A stretch of 64,000 bases of DNA, from the NCBI GenBank assembly GCA_003313425.1, contig NHZP01000012.1:558001-622000 (forward strand), in the 5' to 3' direction. Positions 60,581-64,000 of this stretch are shown piece after piece. The stretch comes from Pseudopyrenochaeta lycopersici (lineage: Eukaryota; Ascomycota; Dothideomycetes; Pleosporales; Pseudopyrenochaetaceae). Within the stretch, counting starts at the first letter, position 1, and each line of letters starts with the position of its first letter. The notes under the pieces were generated by a model. That model ran no database searches. It worked only from the letters and a program-made list of their open reading frames with translations, and was not told where the DNA came from. The translations under genes were made by a program, and so were the position numbers.

Positions 60581-62196
60581 GCTTTGGGGTGGTGACGTAG
60601 CAGGTGTGTCTTGGGGCGACCGCTGCGGTGATACTCGGCCCTAAACTCTCTTCTCTCCACACACGATTTGTCTCGGTCGTGGAGGCGCGCGCAGGCTTTG
60701 GACTCGAGTCGCGAGTGTCCTGTTTCGGGAGGGAGATCGTCAGCGCGTTCAATATAGCGATGCAAGATGGCGCCCGTGGATGCGACACGCTGGGTGCAGA
60801 TGGAGCGCGACCTGGGGGCTGTCGCAGGCGGTTGGGGGGACGTGGCAAAAAGTGCAGGCGTCGCAGCAGACGACGGCAGCAACAGCAAGCAACACGGCTA
60901 CGTACCTTGGGCAGAGGGATTGAGTGCGCCAAATGCGGGGTAGGCCTGCTCAGTGCGATATTTGATGATATTATTCACCGCTGCCAGCGAGGTTGCGGTG
61001 CTGCTACGCGCGCTGGTCGAAGTTCGACAGTGACGTCAAGCCCCTGGAATGACGCTTGCAGCCCGTTCGCAGTCTTTTCTACGCACACGCGCCGGTATAT
61101 GAGACCCCGCGACGCTCTTGTGCTCTGGTCGGGGCGGGAGATACTTTCCTTTGGACCTCGATGAGGCTCTTTCGCAGCTGGGACGGGGATTGTGCTTGGA
61201 GGGACGATGACAGTGAGGCGTTCGCGATGAGGTCAGAGGGCAGGGCGAGCGAGCAATTTCTGGGAGTGACGCAGCCTTTGCCAAGCGGGATAACGTGATT
61301 TCTTGGTTCATAATCAAGGGCCCCGCTGCCACCAATCATCCGCCCAGCCTGCCTCACCGCTGTCCGCTGACGCGCTGATCGCCTCCTCTTTTGGCTCGCT
61401 TGCCATGAAGAGGCGACCTGAAGCACTCGGGCCATATTTCCGTCCCTCGAAGACGCAGAATCCCATCCTTCTCTGCTCGTAGGATTCCAGCAATTCCAGC
61501 ATCCGAACTGCCATCGGACAGCATCTCCCAGCCTGCAAACTGACAAGAGCCCTGTGCCGCGTGTCTTTGTCTCAACCACCCCTGCTGCAGAATCGGTTAC
61601 GTTGTTTCCGGCTTGCGCGAGGCTGCTGGGGCTGATGGAAGGGTTGACGGCATTCGCTGCCCGTTTTGCCAGATGCCGGACCCAGTAGACGCGTCGCTGA
61701 ACATACGATGTCGAGGTATTTCGCCGATCCATGTACCCAACCATTGGTGTCGGCTACGGACCGTCAATAGATAACCCTCGCTAGTTCTGACTCTCTTACC
61801 AATCAACAGACGTTGATTGAGGAGACTTCTCTTTTAGGCATCTCGACTACTTGCTGGTGTACAACCCATTGTTGAAAGATGTGTGCTTTGCCATAGACTC
61901 CGAGGAGGACAATCATGCGGACGAGTGCAATGCCTGTGTTTACCAACAGTACTATAGACTAGAGATAGACATGAGACGGATATCTGAGAATTACGTCTTT
62001 GTAGATTTGCCCGTATCATCCATGCTGGGTATCTCGCGCTCACAGCGTCTGTACTAAAATCGCATCATCTGGCCGTCTCCATACCCTGCACCCTCAGCTC
62101 CAAACACCGTTATATCACTCTGTAGGTAGATGTTTGGGCCAGCAACCAAAGTGCTCGGACGCCCTGTATACGTCACTCCTAGCTATGAACCCGCCC
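60581..62196. other. Long upstream region of the bZIP gene and 3' flank of the HIU hydrolase gene
   Basis: 1.6 kb with no supported gene. It holds the bZIP promoter (both genes are on the minus strand), a CRE at 61031 and GC-rich stretches. Several overlapping frames, for example at 61079-61744 minus, show no domain. Confidence 0.55.
61031..61038. promoter_or_regulatory. CRE palindrome TGACGTCA upstream of the AtfA-type gene
   Basis: Exact ATF/CREB element 451 bp before the ATG of the bZIP gene that would bind it. Autoregulation is inferred from this coincidence. Another exact copy at 59500-59507 is inside the coding sequence. Confidence 0.5.
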
Positions 62197-62700
62197 TCAT
62201 GATCCCCTGTACGTGGTATAACCAAATGGGCCCAGCAGCACCGGTACATGGTAATGCTCGCCCTTGGCCTCCTGCCTGACCACAAACTTGACCTCGACCT
62301 CTGGAAAGAAGGTCTTGACATTTCTCTCCCCAAAGTAGTTCTCCGTATCAAACGTCAAGCTATACTTTTGGTCCCCTGGCTGCTTGAACACCTCCTCAAG
62401 CGATGACGCGGAAAATGGCGTACTCGACGTCCAGCTTGTGACGCGTCCATCGCCGTTGGTTGTACCGCTGAACTTGGTTGCGCTGGATGAGTCGGAGCTC
62501 CCGAGTGCGCTGTGCAACGTGAGGGTTACGGGAATTGAGGCAGCGGGCCGGCCGAGTGTGGTGTCGAGGACGTGGCACGTAATCGGGGGTTTCTTCTCGG
62601 TCGCCATGGTCTTGTTGGTAGTACTCGTAGTCGAAGTCGTTGAAGTGTTGAATTGGTAAGAGAGAGCTTCAATGCGCTGCGTCGCTTTGGAAGGTGGCAT
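62197..62700 (-). CDS. 5-hydroxyisourate hydrolase (transthyretin-like), with N-terminal PTS2-like motif
   Basis: Second enzyme of urate breakdown: hydrolyses 5-hydroxyisourate made by urate oxidase to OHCU. Single exon, 167 residues from the ATG at 62700. Catalytic family sequences: ITCHVLDTTLGRPAASIPV with the first His, and the C-terminal YHVPVLLGPFGYTTYRGS ending in the YRGS signature. The first 31 residues precede an internal Met (62607, MATEKK) that would give a core of 136 residues. RIEALSYQF at residues 9-17 fits the PTS2 consensus R-[LVI]-x5-[HQ]-[LAF], suggesting peroxisomal import as known for urate enzymes; this favours the earlier ATG. A TTSTTSTTN microsatellite links the two starts. 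Confidence 0.95.
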   Translation of the reverse strand: MPPSKATQRIEALSYQFNTSTTSTTSTTNKTMATEKKPPITCHVLDTTLGRPAASIPVTLTLHSALGSSDSSSATKFSGTTNGDGRVTSWTSSTPFSASSLEEVFKQPGDQKYSLTFDTENYFGERNVKTFFPEVEVKFVVRQEAKGEHYHVPVLLGPFGYTTYRGS

Positions 62701-63705
62701 GCGAATAGCTATGAACTACAGATCGAGCTCGATCCTGACAATCCGAACGCAGATCGTGTGTATGCAAACTCCCAGCCTTTGCGACCGAACAATTGAGAGG
62801 ATATATATTCAAACTAAACACCTCAGCAGAATTGAGGAATAACAAAACTGCCTATCAGAAATCGAGAAGGGAAGAGAAAAAAAGTAAATCCACTGCTCCA
62901 TCTACCCCTCTATCAGACCTCCGTCCCAACGACACACCCAAAAACCATCGGAAGCCCCCGATAGCCCCTCCTCGTCCCCGCCGATCACCGCCCGCCCAGT
63001 GCTTTCAACGGTCCTCTCACCATCGTTCCGTCAATGCGTCCAAGCTCCACTCCACAACCTCAGTGCATTGTCCACTCCCATCCCAGCACATAAGTACAGT
63101 TGTTTATAGCAGAAAACGGGCATTGCACAAAACAGAGCATACTTGTTTGGCACAGGTGGGGACCTTGTGTACAGGTGTGACAGATCGGAAGGGGCATGAC
63201 ATGAAACAGAGAATGGCCATCGCTTGCTTGGTATGGCGGGTTGAAGTTTCACCATATACAGAGAATCCGTGCTTTTCGAGTAGTCGTGGATAATCATGTC
63301 AAAAATAGTCTCTAGTCGCCTGGGAGACGCTGCTACAACGGGGAATGCATGCATCAATTCACTGTACAAATTATGAAAGGGCATGTCATTGAGATACTTG
63401 GTTGGTATCAATGGATTTCATTCCGTTTCGCTCAAGTACATACATGGGAAGTGTAACCGTGCTGTCATAGCACATATCAAGTTAAGATCATACGCGATCC
63501 TTGGATATCAATAATAATGCATCTAAGATGCCCGAGCCTAGTTCCTTGTGTACAAGGTCCCAATAGAATCGAAATAAGTAAATAGAAATATTGCCGCTGT
63601 GGCTGTATCTTCCCCAACATGACAACAGATGCTCGACCAGTCCGCTGGGTCTGGGGGCATGCGGCCAGAACGCCTTAGAAAATCCCATTCCCTTAAAAAG
63701 TACGA
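62701..63705. other. Intergenic, no gene seen
   Basis: Promoter region of the HIU hydrolase gene and 3' flank of the gene leaving the right edge. A 166-codon plus-strand frame at 62793-63293 lacks an ATG at its start and has no domain. Confidence 0.5.
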
Positions 63706-64000
63706 TCATAGTTCGCTCCGGTTGCTGTCTGCGAAGGGACTCTGATCTCTCCTGTTCGAGACAGTGCTCCCTCGTTTCGAGGCCGAGGATTCCTCGACGA
63801 TGGGGGTCATCGGTGTCCTGAGGCCTAGTGAAGTATCGTACGATGTTATGCGCTGCGACATGGCCGGCCGCGCAGGCTCAAGCGTGGCGTTATCGCCGAA
63901 GGGGCTTTGGATCGGGGTTGGTGTTTCTTGAATCTCGGTGAAGCCAGAGCTGCGGTCACTGAGTGAGTTGCGTAGCAGGCTTTGCTGGGCACGTGCATGA
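63706..64000 (-). CDS. C-terminal 97 residues of an unrecognised gene, 5' part outside window
   Basis: An open minus-strand frame enters at the right edge and stops with TGA at 63708-63706. It is Ser/Thr/Pro-rich and looks disordered: SLLRNSLSDRSSGFTEIQET, SPFGDNATLEPARPAMSQ, RTPMTPIVEESSASK, and ends ADSNRSEL. The codon use and composition resemble the tails of other proteins here. No family is identifiable from the tail alone. The window edge truncates the gene, so its exon structure is unknown; it is not necessarily a pseudogene. Confidence 0.7.
   Translation of the reverse strand, partial: HARAQQSLLRNSLSDRSSGFTEIQETPTPIQSPFGDNATLEPARPAMSQRITSYDTSLGLRTPMTPIVEESSASKRGSTVSNRRDQSPFADSNRSEL

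Noticed and set aside
62793..63293. 166-codon plus-strand frame with a Lys/Pro-rich product
   Set aside because: The frame opens at TTG rather than ATG, has no domain and lies between two minus-strand genes.

Overview
The window is nuclear DNA of a filamentous ascomycete (Pezizomycotina; the gene set would fit a Dothideomycete, but that is inference). Genes carry many 46-60 nt GT-AG introns, and the families are fungal: a pentafunctional AROM protein, a HET-domain protein, an Atf1/AtfA-type bZIP, Dal5-type MFS carriers, a pisatin-demethylase-like P450. I reconstructed splice sites by eye. The coding length of every spliced model divides by three, but none has been checked against transcripts.

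Layout. 1-6.1 kb: 3'-truncated Prs5-like PRPP synthetase (-), a 188-aa unknown protein (-), a possible 71-aa gene (+), isocitrate lyase (-). 7-12.1 kb: a DUF1365 membrane protein and a Dal5-type MFS carrier (both -). 13.6-19.3 kb: an F-box protein, a second Dal5-type carrier and a small secreted ten-cysteine protein (all -). 22.1-28.4 kb: pyroglutamyl peptidase (-) divergent from AROM (+), with two Gcn4/CpcA-type TGACTCA sites between or near them. 28.9-33.7 kb: a disordered S/T-P-rich protein and NADP-isocitrate dehydrogenase (both -).

36.5-45.8 kb is the most accessory-looking part: DHA1-type MFS pump (-), class I O-methyltransferase (+), P450 (+) and an NAD(P)-binding epimerase/reductase (+), separated by gene-poor DNA. 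It looks like a small specialised-metabolism or detoxification cluster with no backbone synthase in view. 46-57.6 kb: a gene remnant beside several hairpins, an acidic-tailed unknown protein, a secreted M14 carboxypeptidase, an atypical Ras/Rho-like GTPase with a CaaX box, a PIN-like transporter and a HET-domain protein. 57.8-64 kb: a doubtful membrane-protein exon, the AtfA-type bZIP with a GC-AG intron inside its basic region, 5-hydroxyisourate hydrolase with an apparent PTS2, and the 3' end of an unrecognised gene leaving the right edge.

Links between genes: isocitrate lyase (glyoxylate shunt) and NADP-isocitrate dehydrogenase draw on the same substrate, isocitrate. PRPP synthetase feeds nucleotide, histidine and tryptophan synthesis; AROM feeds the aromatic amino acids. 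CRE palindromes lie upstream of atfA itself and of the cluster epimerase gene, so stress signalling through AtfA could reach both; that is inference. No rRNA, tRNA, CRISPR array or intact transposon was seen.
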